Under the pieces are notes generated by a model, which made no database searches, was not told where the DNA came from, and was given only the letters and a program-made list of their open reading frames with translations. From an uncultured Thiothrix sp. (lineage in GTDB: Bacteria > Pseudomonadota > Gammaproteobacteria > Thiotrichales > Thiotrichaceae), in contig NZ_CALMZC010000054.1 of the NCBI RefSeq assembly GCF_937873765.1, forward strand, positions 1 to 64,000: DNA of 64,000 nucleotides, given 5' to 3'. The translations under genes and the position numbers were made by a program. Positions 56,867 through 64,000 of the stretch are shown piece by piece. Position 1 is the stretch's first letter, and each line of letters opens with the position of its first letter.

Positions 56867-58036
56867 ATGAAACAAACCATTCAACGCTTTTTAGCTTTAG
56901 AGTCAGCCAGTGGAATTTTGCTAGTGATTGCAGCCATGCTAGCGATGCTCGCTGTGAACTCCCCTTTACAAGATTGGTATCAAGCCTTATTGAATACGCC
57001 TGTGAGCGTTCAGGTAGGTGCCTTAGAAATCGCTAAACCTTTGCTACTATGGGTCAATGACGGTTTGATGGCGTTATTTTTCCTCACCGTTGGCTTGGAA
57101 ATTAAGCGCGAAGTTTTACAAGGTGAATTAGCTGATCTGTCTAAAGCCGCACTCCCAGTGATCGCCGCTATAGGGGGTATGGTGGCTCCGGCTTTAGTCT
57201 ATAGCCTAATCAATTATGATAATCCGTATGCGATGCGTGGCTGGGCGATTCCTACTGCTACGGATATAGCCTTTGCTTTGGGTGTGTTATCGTTATTAGG
57301 CAAGCGCGTACCCACCAGCTTAAAGTTGTTCCTCCTAACTTTAGCCATTGTCGACGACTTAGGTGCGATTGTTATCATCGCGATTTTCTACACGGTTAAA
57401 CTATCAGCGGTTTCTCTAAGTATTGCAGGGGCTGCTTTAGTGATTTTGTTTATCTTTAATCGACGGGGTGTCTTGTCCCTGTCCCCTTATCTGCTAATCG
57501 GCTTTGTCATGTGGGTTGCAGTCTTAAAATCGGGTGTGCATGCTACTTTAGCCGGTGTGTTACTTGCCTTTTTCATTCCCCTGCGCGCACCTGAAGGCAA
57601 GCATCAGACTTTAGCTGAAGGGCTGGAACACGATTTACATACCTCCGTTGCTTATGTGATTTTGCCGCTATTTGCGTTTATGAACACGGGCGTATCTTTG
57701 AATGGCTTATCCATCAACTCTATTATAGAGCCGATTCCTTTAGGTATTGCTTTAGGTTTATTTTTAGGTAAACAACTGGGGATCTTTGGTGCCTGCTGGT
57801 TGGCGATTCAATTAAGAATTGCGCAATTACCCTCAGGCATTGGTTGGTGGGAGTTATATGGGGTAGCTTTGCTCGGCGGGATTGGCTTTACCATGAGCTT
57901 ATTTATTAGTTCACTGGCTTTTGAGGGTACAACGTTAGTCACTAATGATCGCTTAGGCATTCTGGTCGGCTCGATTGCTTCAGCACTACTAGGTTATCTG
58001 CTCTTGAAATGGCGACTTTCTAAAACCACTGCCTAA
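56867..58036 (+). CDS. nhaA: Na+/H+ antiporter NhaA
   Basis: Protein of 389 residues from ATG 56867; a TTG one codon upstream is in frame. It exports Na+ (or Li+) in exchange for two protons. The two transport aspartates are in [16 protein letters not shown] near residues 160-175, the helix XI segment [16 protein letters not shown] near 330-345 is conserved, and [15 protein letters not shown] near 68 completes the family signature. About twelve membrane helices. It diverges from the CBM2-cytochrome operon across 250 bases that are A/T-rich and show a CTGTTA/TAACAG repeat near 56837-56849. Confidence 0.95.
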   Translation: MKQTIQRFLALESASGILLVIAAMLAMLAVNSPLQDWYQALLNTPVSVQVGALEIAKPLLLWVNDGLMALFFLTVGLEIKREVLQGELADLSKAALPVIAAIGGMVAPALVYSLINYDNPYAMRGWAIPTATDIAFALGVLSLLGKRVPTSLKLFLLTLAIVDDLGAIVIIAIFYTVKLSAVSLSIAGAALVILFIFNRRGVLSLSPYLLIGFVMWVAVLKSGVHATLAGVLLAFFIPLRAPEGKHQTLAEGLEHDLHTSVAYVILPLFAFMNTGVSLNGLSINSIIEPIPLGIALGLFLGKQLGIFGACWLAIQLRIAQLPSGIGWWELYGVALLGGIGFTMSLFISSLAFEGTTLVTNDRLGILVGSIASALLGYLLLKWRLSKTTA

Positions 58037-58056
58037 TACTATTTAATGAGATCAAC

Positions 58057-58088
58057 AACGCAGCCTATACAAAGTGACTGCGTTTTTT
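58057..58088 (+). terminator. Rho-independent terminator of nhaA
   Basis: AACGCAG / CTGCGTT, 7 bp with a 14-base loop, followed by TTTTTT on the plus strand, 20 bases after the nhaA stop. Confidence 0.75.
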
Positions 58089-58096
58089 AAAGACCT

Positions 58097-58765
58097 TTAG
58101 GCTTGATTAAAGGCACGCACTAAAGACTGAAATTCTTGTTCGGCACGTGAATTATACTCTTGGAATTGACGATACTTCTTATAAGCCCCATTCAAATTTT
58201 CCAAAGCAGTTAAACGCAGTGCTTGTAAGATTACTGAATCTAACTCACTGCGCATGGCTCTCAATACTTCCGGCACATGTTGGCGATCACTCTCAACCGC
58301 TATCTGCATTTGATTCAATTTGGTAAGTAAAGACTCATGATGCGTATCTTTGATAAGCTCTTTTAACTGGGTAAACTCTTCGGTTATTTCTGCTTCATTA
58401 GCCGGCACAGCGCTGGGATTGGCTTGTTGCTCCGCTAACTGCCATAAGATTTGCTGCAGTTCTTGTTGGCGTTCTTCAATAACGGTCTTATAAATAGCCA
58501 ATTTACCGCGTAAATCTTGTTGCGCTTGCTTAGCTTTGACAATCGAAGAAGCTAAGACTTGGTAGGAGTAGCCTAAACGCTTTAAGAGTTGTAAGTCGTC
58601 TTCAGCAATAGGGGCTTCAGTCGTAACTGCTACCTCTGGTTCAAAACCTTGATTCATTGGCATCTGTGCATGAGCCGTGTTTTCGATCACGGGAACTAGC
58701 GGTACTTCGGTTATATTATTAACCCAGCCCGGATTCACTTCTGGATGAGGTTGAAATGGAGTCAT
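58097..58765 (-). CDS. Coiled-coil protein of unknown function
   Basis: Protein of 222 residues without signal peptide or membrane segment. The first 60 residues are Pro/Glu/Val-rich and probably disordered. Residues 60-220 are strongly helical with heptad patterns (AKQAQQDLRGKLAIYKTVIEE; LLTKLNQMQIAVESDRQ; MRSELDSVILQALRLTALE), suggesting a coiled-coil bundle. It ends KYRQFQEYNSRAEQEFQSLVRAF. There are no cysteines or ligand motifs. A weak ribosome-binding site precedes the ATG. It is convergent with nhaA and divergent from the lipocalin. A chemotaxis- or magnetosome-type scaffold is imaginable but unsupported. Confidence 0.6.
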   Translation of the reverse strand: MTPFQPHPEVNPGWVNNITEVPLVPVIENTAHAQMPMNQGFEPEVAVTTEAPIAEDDLQLLKRLGYSYQVLASSIVKAKQAQQDLRGKLAIYKTVIEERQQELQQILWQLAEQQANPSAVPANEAEITEEFTQLKELIKDTHHESLLTKLNQMQIAVESDRQHVPEVLRAMRSELDSVILQALRLTALENLNGAYKKYRQFQEYNSRAEQEFQSLVRAFNQA

Positions 58766-58891
58766 TTGCTAGCCCTTTATATAATAATTATGAAATGACA
58801 TTTTATAAGTTTTTCTAATACTAGTTGTTTTTGCAGCAAGGCGCAATTCTTGCCGTTAAAATCGCCGTAACCCCTGTATAAGAGTATTGTA

Positions 58892-59416
58892 ATGAAAAAA
58901 TTTTATTTAACTTGGGTACTCGCTCTACCTTTATTTTTGCTGAACGCTTGTACCTCAATCCCCGAAGGGATTAAGCCCATTGATAATTTTCAGCTAGAGC
59001 ACTACTTAGGTCAATGGTATGAAATCGCCCGTCTCGACCACAGCTTCGAGCGTGGTTTAGAACAAGTCACCGCAACCTATAGCTTGAATCAAGATGGTTC
59101 AGTACGTGTACTTAATCGTGGTTTCAACGCCATTAAACAGCAGTGGCAAGAAGCCGAAGGGCGCGCTCAGTTTGTAGAGTCACCACAAGTGAGCCGCTTG
59201 AAAGTTTCTTTCTTTGGCCCGTTTTACGGCGGCTATAATATCGTTGAGCTAGATAAAAACTATCAATACGCCCTGATTATCGGCAATAATCGTAGTTATC
59301 TGTGGATACTCTCACGCACACCCCGCCTAGACCCCACAACTCAAGAGCAGTTAATCCAACGCGCCCAAGCGCTCGGCTTTGCTACTGAGCAACTTATTTT
59401 AGTTAAGCAGCCTTAG
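58892..59416 (+). CDS. blc: Bacterial lipocalin, outer-membrane lipoprotein
   Basis: Protein of 174 residues. The lipobox LLNAC puts the lipid-attached cysteine at about residue 20, followed by TS, which favours outer-membrane sorting. The lipocalin signature LGQWYEIARLDHSFERG near residues 44-60 contains the G-x-W motif. VTATYSLNQDGSVRVLNRG and YALIIGNNRSYLWILSRTP match E. coli Blc, which binds fatty acids and lysophospholipids and is induced under membrane stress. It stands alone. Confidence 0.92.
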   Translation: MKKFYLTWVLALPLFLLNACTSIPEGIKPIDNFQLEHYLGQWYEIARLDHSFERGLEQVTATYSLNQDGSVRVLNRGFNAIKQQWQEAEGRAQFVESPQVSRLKVSFFGPFYGGYNIVELDKNYQYALIIGNNRSYLWILSRTPRLDPTTQEQLIQRAQALGFATEQLILVKQP

Positions 59417-59466
59417 ACTTGAATCATTTCAGCAGCATGGCTAAAAAAGTAGGGATTGGAAATACA

Positions 59467-59808
59467 CTATAAATCCAGCATTAATTTCAAAGGCTTGCGC
59501 ATACCGGCTACTTTACAGGCCTGTTGCGCATAGCCTCTAGGGAAGAGTTTATATAAATATTTACGGGTAGCTTTCTCCGCGCCCCATTGCTCTTTCATAA
59601 ACTTCAAGACTTTGCGCGCTTCCGGCACACTCGCATACTGCTCAAAATATTCACGCACGAACCACACTACTTCGCGTTGCTCGCCGACTAATTCAAACCC
59701 TAGTTCTAGCGCCAAAGCTTCCGCTAGTTCTTCAGACCAATCTTCAGGATTGAGTAGATAGCCTTCATTGTCACGAGAAATTGTATTTTGTGTAATGCTT
59801 GGCTGCAT
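59467..59808 (-). CDS. DsrC/TusE-family protein lacking the terminal cysteine
   Basis: Protein of 113 residues from ATG 59808, preceded by AGGAG. The fold markers are present: DNEGYLLNPEDWSEELAEALA, YASVPEARKVLKFM near residues 58-71 and YLYKLFPRGYAQQACKVAG near 85-102. C98 corresponds to CysB of DsrC. The penultimate CysA, which should lie 11 residues later, is replaced by LKLML, so the two-cysteine trisulfide chemistry of DsrC and the single-cysteine relay of TusE (which uses CysA) are both impossible. It may be a regulatory paralogue. It is a single gene between blc and an unknown gene. Confidence 0.85.
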   Translation of the reverse strand: MQPSITQNTISRDNEGYLLNPEDWSEELAEALALELGFELVGEQREVVWFVREYFEQYASVPEARKVLKFMKEQWGAEKATRKYLYKLFPRGYAQQACKVAGMRKPLKLMLDL

Positions 59809-59887
59809 AATCAACTCCTACCACACTCACTTGCTTCCAGCATACTGATCAATGGCTATAAGCTATATGCTCCTAAAGAGATAGAGT

Positions 59888-60784
59888 TCAAGTAGCACTA
59901 TTTACTGACTCAGCAGTCTGTTTACGCTTCAACAGCACTAAATGCTGATGCAACATCTCGGTCGCCAAGCCATGCAACACTAAACGAAAGCCTGCTTTCA
60001 GCGTTGAATGCGGTACTAAAGGATGGCGATTATTCAATAGTAATACTGGCAACGGATCCTGCAAAATTTTGCTGACATACAGCGCTATCGTCTCATCTAA
60101 TTGCAAAGAATTGACTGAGCGCCAGAAATCATTATCGCTTAGAAAAAACTGAAAAATCGGCGTATACAGCTCAATCGCGGTTTGAATATCAATTTTATTA
60201 AGCTTCCCCCTTGGTAGGTCGTGAATAGGAAAATCGCCATCGGTGATCGCAGCAAAATTCAATTGCTCAGGGGCTACAATCTCACGCCCTTGTGCTTTTA
60301 AAGCCAAATTCAGACTGGTTATAAAATTGAAGAGATTCAAATCATGCTTTAAGAAGGCATCGTCTCTTAACTCTTCCAAGGTCTGAAAGCGCATAAAATG
60401 CAGAGACTGAATTTCAATACCCGGTAAATTATCCAGAATAAACCGCTGAATCTCACTGCCTAAGGTGAAATGGCGCAGGATAAACCGATTCGCTTCGGGG
60501 CTAACAAAGTGTTTTAAGCCCCAGACAATGGTGTTATGCAAAGCGGCTGGATGCCGCCAATGGGGTAACAGGCTTTTAAGCAATTGATTGAAAATAATCG
60601 TAGCACGAGCTAAGGGACGAACCATCGGCAGTAGATATTGGCGACTTTTACGACTGCTATCTGTTAGCCAAGCCTGTTTCACCTCAGAGGATAAAGGCGT
60701 GACACTATCCACATAAAGTGTGTACCAAGGGTTGGGGTCATCGGGGTTATGCTGCCAGTTTGACCAATCCGCGGGCGTGTTCAC
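59888..60784 (-). CDS. Conserved protein of unknown function beside the IS element
   Basis: Protein of 298 residues with GTG 60784 as start (VNTPADWSNWQHNP) and TGGAG eight bases upstream. The frame stays open for 54 more codons but that part is insertion-sequence DNA, so it is not native. Features: DDPNPWYTLYVDSVTPL near residue 13, LPMVRPLARATIIFNQLLKSLLP near 52-75 (amphipathic or membrane-seeking), FVSPEANRFILRHFTLGSEIQRFIL near 93-117, then a polar helical half with LNLFNFITSLNLA. No catalytic motif is recognised. The IS lies 21 bases upstream of the start and may have separated it from its promoter. Confidence 0.65.
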   Translation of the reverse strand: MNTPADWSNWQHNPDDPNPWYTLYVDSVTPLSSEVKQAWLTDSSRKSRQYLLPMVRPLARATIIFNQLLKSLLPHWRHPAALHNTIVWGLKHFVSPEANRFILRHFTLGSEIQRFILDNLPGIEIQSLHFMRFQTLEELRDDAFLKHDLNLFNFITSLNLALKAQGREIVAPEQLNFAAITDGDFPIHDLPRGKLNKIDIQTAIELYTPIFQFFLSDNDFWRSVNSLQLDETIALYVSKILQDPLPVLLLNNRHPLVPHSTLKAGFRLVLHGLATEMLHQHLVLLKRKQTAESVNSAT

Positions 60785-60823
60785 AGAATATGCTCCATTT
60801 ATAACTGATCCCCTCCGCGAATA

Positions 60824-61183
60824 GTGGACAGAAGGAAAAGGGAGTATCTTTGCGATGAACTGAAAAGGTACTGCAGGATAAGTAAGACAAAATCCCCCAG
60901 TCCGAAAAGCACGACGTATACGCATCACAGCCACGAGTACAAACAAGAAGCGTTGAAACTCGCCAAGCAGATTGGCGTTGGCAAAGCGGCGTTACAGTTG
61001 GGTGTGCACGAATCCCAGCTTTATCAATGGCGCAAGGCGTTTGAGCACGCACAAACGGTGAGTGAGCGTGAAACGAGTCTCGCCGTGGAAAATGCGCGTT
61101 TAAAGCGTGAGTTAGCGGAAGTGCAGGAGGAACTCGCCATTGCAAAAAAGGCGGCCACCTACTTCGCGAAACAACTGAAGTGA
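60824..61183 (+). CDS. IS3-family OrfA (DNA-binding part of transposase)
   Basis: Open frame of 119 codons. The true start is unclear: the first possible GTG (60824) lies within the terminal repeat and no ATG occurs in frame before the conserved part. From about residue 37 the sequence is typical OrfA: YKQEALKLAKQIGVGKAALQLGVHESQLYQWRKAF is a helix-turn-helix, followed by a leucine-zipper-like ENARLKRELAEVQEELAIAKK. It overlaps orfB by four bases (61180-61183), where a -1 frameshift usually makes the OrfAB fusion. Confidence 0.82.
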   Translation: MDRRKREYLCDELKRYCRISKTKSPSPKSTTYTHHSHEYKQEALKLAKQIGVGKAALQLGVHESQLYQWRKAFEHAQTVSERETSLAVENARLKRELAEVQEELAIAKKAATYFAKQLK

Positions 61184-61911
61184 AGTACGGTTTCATGAAA
61201 CAACATCAGTCGACGTTTGGGGTAGCTGCGCAATGCCGTTACTTTGGCGTATCACGTAGTGGGTTTTATGCGTGGTTAAACCGCAAACCCAGTGCCCGTT
61301 TGCAGTGGAAACAGTTTTTAGATCAAGAGGTTAAGCAGTGTTTTGAACAACACAAGCAACGTTATGGCGCACAACGCATTCAACGTGAACTGCAACGCCA
61401 GAACCAGCCGTATGACATCAAAACCATTGCTGCCAGTTTGCGTCGTCAGGGGTTGGTAGCGAAAGCGGCACGCACCTTCAAAGCCACGACCCATAGTCGG
61501 CACACGTTACCTGTGTTTAAAAACCTTTTGAATCAATACTTTACCGCCTCGCAGCCGAATCAAAAATGGGTGAGTGACATCACCTATTTAGCCACGGCGG
61601 AAGGCTGGGTTTACCTCGCAGTGGTGATTGATCTCTATTCACGGCGCGTCATTGGCTGGTCAATGGCAGAACGCATGACCACCGAGTTGGTGTGTGCGGC
61701 CTTGCGCATGGCGATTTTCCAACGCAAACGCCCGATAAATGTCATGGTTCATTCGGATCGGGGCAGCCAATATTGTTCTCATATCTACCGTGAATTACTG
61801 GAAAAACATCAGTTTATCGGCAGTATGAGTGCTAAAGGTAACTGCTACGACAATGACTACCAAAGTCTGGTAGCGTTTGAAAGAGCGATTAAACGAAACC
61901 TCGCTTCTTAA
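61180..61911 (+). pseudogene. IS3-family OrfB transposase with internal deletion
   Basis: Open frame of 243 codons where about 290 are expected. The HTH_21 part (YFGVSRSGFYAWL; QRYGAQRIQREL) is intact. The first DDE aspartate is in WVSDITYLAT near residue 128 and the second in VHSDRGSQYCS near 190. After GNCYDND near 222 the sequence jumps to YQSLVAFERAIKRNL, which is the normal C-terminal end. About 50 residues are lost, including the catalytic glutamate of the NAxAES segment. The deletion keeps the frame. It is probably inactive. Confidence 0.85.
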
Positions 61912-61940
61912 ACTGTCCACTTTAGACAGTGGGGATCAAA

Positions 61941-62357
61941 TTAAATTTTCCACTCCCGCAATACGATATGCGTAACCACTTGCTTCACCGCCGGAAGTGC
62001 ATCAATTTTTTCGCGTAGTTGCTCAACCTTTGCTAAAGACCCTACTTCAGCTTTAATCAACATATCTAAGTCGCCACTGATCCCATAGCATTCGCGTACC
62101 CCCGCCAGTGCCATCACCTGCTCCACGATCCCCACACAGAACCCCGTATGGCGCACTTCAAACCAAACATGAATTTGCTGCTGTGCAGATTGACGCAAGA
62201 TGACTTGATAGCCCTGAATCTCCCCAGTTTCCTCTAAACGCTTAATGCGCTCTGAAACGGCAGAACGTGACAGATTTACTTGGGTAGCAATCCTAGAAAC
62301 ACTCTGGCGTGCATTTTGTTGCAAGACTTGCAAAATTTTCTGATCAAAATCATCCAT
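61941..62357 (-). CDS. Lrp/AsnC-family transcriptional regulator
   Basis: Protein of 138 residues. The N-terminal helix-turn-helix (FDQKILQVLQQNARQSVSRIATQVNLSRSAVSERIKRLEE) is followed by an RAM ligand-binding domain with VRECYGISGDLDMLIKAEV near residues 90-110. It should sense an amino acid and act on nearby genes. Its divergent neighbour is an amino-acid permease across 136 bases, which is the expected target. The IS element ends three bases past its stop codon, so its 3' end is intact. Confidence 0.9.
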   Translation of the reverse strand: MDDFDQKILQVLQQNARQSVSRIATQVNLSRSAVSERIKRLEETGEIQGYQVILRQSAQQQIHVWFEVRHTGFCVGIVEQVMALAGVRECYGISGDLDMLIKAEVGSLAKVEQLREKIDALPAVKQVVTHIVLREWKI

Positions 62358-62493
62358 ACAGACACACTTTAAAGATTAATCAACAAGCAATTGGGCGTAT
62401 TTAAACCTTAAAAAAGCCCAGAATCACGGCCAGAGACGACAGTCTGCAAATTAGAACTCACTTAAACTAAGTTTTTTCTAAAGAACTATCAGC

Positions 62494-63747
62494 ATGACAA
62501 GCTTAAATCCGACGATTACACGCTGGCAAGGAATCGGCTTAGTGAGCACCACTTTGTTAGGCACAGGCGTCTTTATTTTACCGCAACTGACTTTGAATCT
62601 AGCAGGTAGCTGGGCAACTGGGGCGTGGTTACTCTTGACGCTTGCGATTTTACCCTTGGCTTTAGTCTTTGCAGAATTAGGCAAGCATTTTCCCAATGCC
62701 GCCGGCCCTGCATTTTTTGTCCAGCAAGCATTTGGCAAAGCCTATGGGCAAATGATCGGTCTGTTATTTTTATGCATCATACCGGTGGGTGCACCCGCAG
62801 CTTTAATGATTACTTTTGAATTTTTAAAACCACTCATTACCCTCACGCCTTTCCAAGCCTTAGTCGGGCAACTGTTGGCTTTTGTTTTATTATTTGCCTT
62901 AAATTGGCGCGGTATGCAGTTATCAGGGCGGCTTCAATTAGGTTTAACCTTGGCGATTGTCACCGTATTAACCAGCCTAATCCTTGCCTTTATTTGGCAA
63001 ACACCCTTAGCTAAAACCGAATTGCCCACAGGTACGCGTAGTGGTGTTTTGCAGGCGATGAGCTTAGCTTTATGGAGCTTTTTAGGGATTGAAGCCGTGA
63101 CACATTTATCGGCTGAATTTAAACAGCCCAAGAAAGACTTTGTGCCAGCGGTTTTGGGCGGTACGGTACTGGTAGGCTGTATTTATCTGAGCTGTACTTT
63201 AATGAGTAGTCTCGATGCCAATGCCCCTTTAGCTATGGTTGGCGCTTATGAAACCTTATTGCATAGTGACAGTGGGCGCTGGGTGATTGGGATTTTGGGG
63301 TTAGCCAGTGGTTTAGCGACGGTGAATGTCTATATGGCGAGCTTTGCGCGCTTGGCTTGGTCTTTATCTTTAAGCCAAGACGCTGTTTTACCGACCGCTT
63401 TGCAGGCTTTGAATAAGCATCGTGTACCTAAGCGTGCTTTAGCACTTGTTTTAGTCGTGGCAAGCCTAGGCTTAATCCTCAGTTATAGCTTAGGTGAAAG
63501 CTTTGAAGCTTTAATTCTCTGGGCAAATGGAATATTTATCTTAGTGTATATTGCTTCAATGCTAGCCGCTTGGCGTTTAGTCGAGCACAAATATCGACCT
63601 GCAATTCTGCTTGCCTTAGGCATTTGTGCGGGCTTTGCGTGGAGTTTGGGTGCAGCTTTACTGTATGCCTTGGGCTTCGCTACTATCTTAGCTTTATGGG
63701 TCTTGTTCAATACCAACCAGAGTGCTGCCTTCAACAAAGATAATTAG
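62494..63747 (+). CDS. APC-family amino-acid permease, YjeH-like
   Basis: Protein of 417 residues with about twelve membrane helices. GIGLVSTTLLGTGVFILP near residues 13-30 is the unwound helix 1 of the LeuT-fold family, and FLGIEAVTHLSAEFKQPKKDF near 196-216 is typical. It resembles E. coli YjeH, which exports methionine and branched-chain amino acids, in length and in the segments IPVGAPAAL and LIIWANGIFILVY-like end. The divergent Lrp gene supports control by an amino acid. Export versus uptake cannot be told from sequence. Confidence 0.85.
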   Translation: MTSLNPTITRWQGIGLVSTTLLGTGVFILPQLTLNLAGSWATGAWLLLTLAILPLALVFAELGKHFPNAAGPAFFVQQAFGKAYGQMIGLLFLCIIPVGAPAALMITFEFLKPLITLTPFQALVGQLLAFVLLFALNWRGMQLSGRLQLGLTLAIVTVLTSLILAFIWQTPLAKTELPTGTRSGVLQAMSLALWSFLGIEAVTHLSAEFKQPKKDFVPAVLGGTVLVGCIYLSCTLMSSLDANAPLAMVGAYETLLHSDSGRWVIGILGLASGLATVNVYMASFARLAWSLSLSQDAVLPTALQALNKHRVPKRALALVLVVASLGLILSYSLGESFEALILWANGIFILVYIASMLAAWRLVEHKYRPAILLALGICAGFAWSLGAALLYALGFATILALWVLFNTNQSAAFNKDN

Positions 63748-63807
63748 CAATCTGTCTGTACTTGACTTATGGTTTACTCCTCACATTTTTCATTATAGGA
63801 GGTCGCT

Positions 63808-64000
63808 TTGAAACTTTTTATCTCCCCTGGCGCCTGTTCTTTATCTCCCCATATCGCTCTACAAGAGTCAGGCTTAGCCTTTGAAGTTGAGAAAGTAAAT
63901 TTAAAAACTAAACTGACCGAATCAGGTGTGAGCTTTCCTGAGATCAATCCTAAAGGCTATGTACCCGCTTTATTATTAGATTCTGGCGAGCTACTGACTG
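63808..64000 (+). CDS. gstA: Glutathione S-transferase, N-terminal part
   Basis: Partial gene cut by the right end. The start is TTG 63808, with AGGAGG seven bases upstream. The 64 residues seen (MKLFISPGACSLSPHIAL..., then FPEINPKGYVPALLLDSGELLT) match the thioredoxin-like glutathione-binding domain of beta-class GST such as E. coli GstA: the catalytic cysteine is C10 in PGACSLSPH and the cis-proline region is GYVPAL. The C-terminal helical domain lies outside the window. Confidence 0.88.
   Translation, partial: MKLFISPGACSLSPHIALQESGLAFEVEKVNLKTKLTESGVSFPEINPKGYVPALLLDSGELLT

Larger units (their letters stand above)
60806..61938 (+). mobile_element. IS3-family insertion sequence, defective copy
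   Basis: Element of 1133 bp. The left end TGATCCCC...AGTGGACAG (60806-60831) and the right end (61913-61938, reverse complement) share the first eight and last nine of 26 bases. It carries overlapping orfA and orfB. No clear target duplication is seen: AAC precedes the left end, AAT follows the right end. It sits just downstream of the lrp stop codon and upstream of the unknown gene at 59888-60784. OrfB lacks its catalytic glutamate, so this copy cannot move by itself. Confidence 0.88.

Noticed and set aside
60785-60946. N-terminal 54 codons of the long minus-strand frame ending at 59888
   Set aside because: Most of this stretch is the left end and body of the IS element read antisense; the native protein starts at GTG 60784 with its own ribosome-binding site.
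60747-61196. 149-codon minus-strand open frame across the IS left end
   Set aside because: It is antisense to OrfA, rich in Arg/Cys/Ser without a family pattern, and spans the IS/host border.

Overview
The window is a 64 kb stretch of a gammaproteobacterial chromosome with moderate GC. Several features point to a Thiothrix-like filamentous sulfur oxidiser (Thiotrichales): a flavocytochrome c sulfide dehydrogenase flavoprotein, a DsrC-family protein, a filamentous-phage relic, and E. coli-like housekeeping blocks such as clpS-clpA/infA, icd/nudJ-mnmA-hflD and aroA-cmk-rpsA-ihfB-lapB-pyrF. That placement is an inference; no rRNA or other marker gene is present. I saw no tRNA, rRNA or CRISPR array.

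Layout. 1-1.9 kb is a decayed inovirus: minor coat genes and a frameshifted HUH replication nickase. 1.9-9.0 kb runs leftward: a secreted protein, pilZ, holB, tmk, mltG, fabF, acpP, fabG, fabD. 9.1-16 kb holds infA, clpA/clpS, icd, nudJ, mnmA and hflD. 16-25 kb holds pyrF, lapB, ihfB, rpsA, cmk, aroA, tyrA, hisC and purU on the minus strand. 25-30.7 kb is a metal-handling locus: a sensor-less sigma-54 activator facing a leftward unit of MbnP, MbnH, an outer-membrane barrel and a DUF2282 (bufferin-type) precursor. A sigma-54 promoter and a perfect palindrome lie upstream of mbnP. 31-42 kb carries the whole protocatechuate 4,5-cleavage pathway in three blocks (ligK-ligJ-ligA-ligB, ligC, ligU-ligI). 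Between the blocks lie hypothetical genes, chaA and an IS1 remnant. 42-48.5 kb has a collapsed katE catalase, cysM, acpS, recO, a GDT1-type manganese exporter and an orphan RND pump. 48.6-56.6 kb has an MFS transporter and then a striking leftward operon: a 1356-residue protein with three CBM2 domains, several haem motifs and a DUF1592-type C-terminal block, then a Tat-exported DUF1552 protein, then an FccB-type flavoprotein. 56.8-64 kb has nhaA, a coiled-coil protein, a lipocalin, a DsrC-like protein without its terminal cysteine, an unknown gene next to a catalytically deleted IS3-family element, an Lrp regulator with a divergent amino-acid permease, and the start of a glutathione S-transferase.

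How the genes fit together. The fab genes, tmk, holB and mltG form an overlapping lipid, DNA and cell-wall cluster. The lig genes would convert protocatechuate to pyruvate and oxaloacetate. The mbnP locus looks like one sigma-54-controlled copper (or other metal) response in which a MbnH/MbnP pair is combined with a bufferin-type peptide. The CBM2-cytochrome/DUF1552/FccB operon looks like an exported redox system aimed at a polysaccharide or sheath surface. I regard the last two as the best candidates for undescribed biology.
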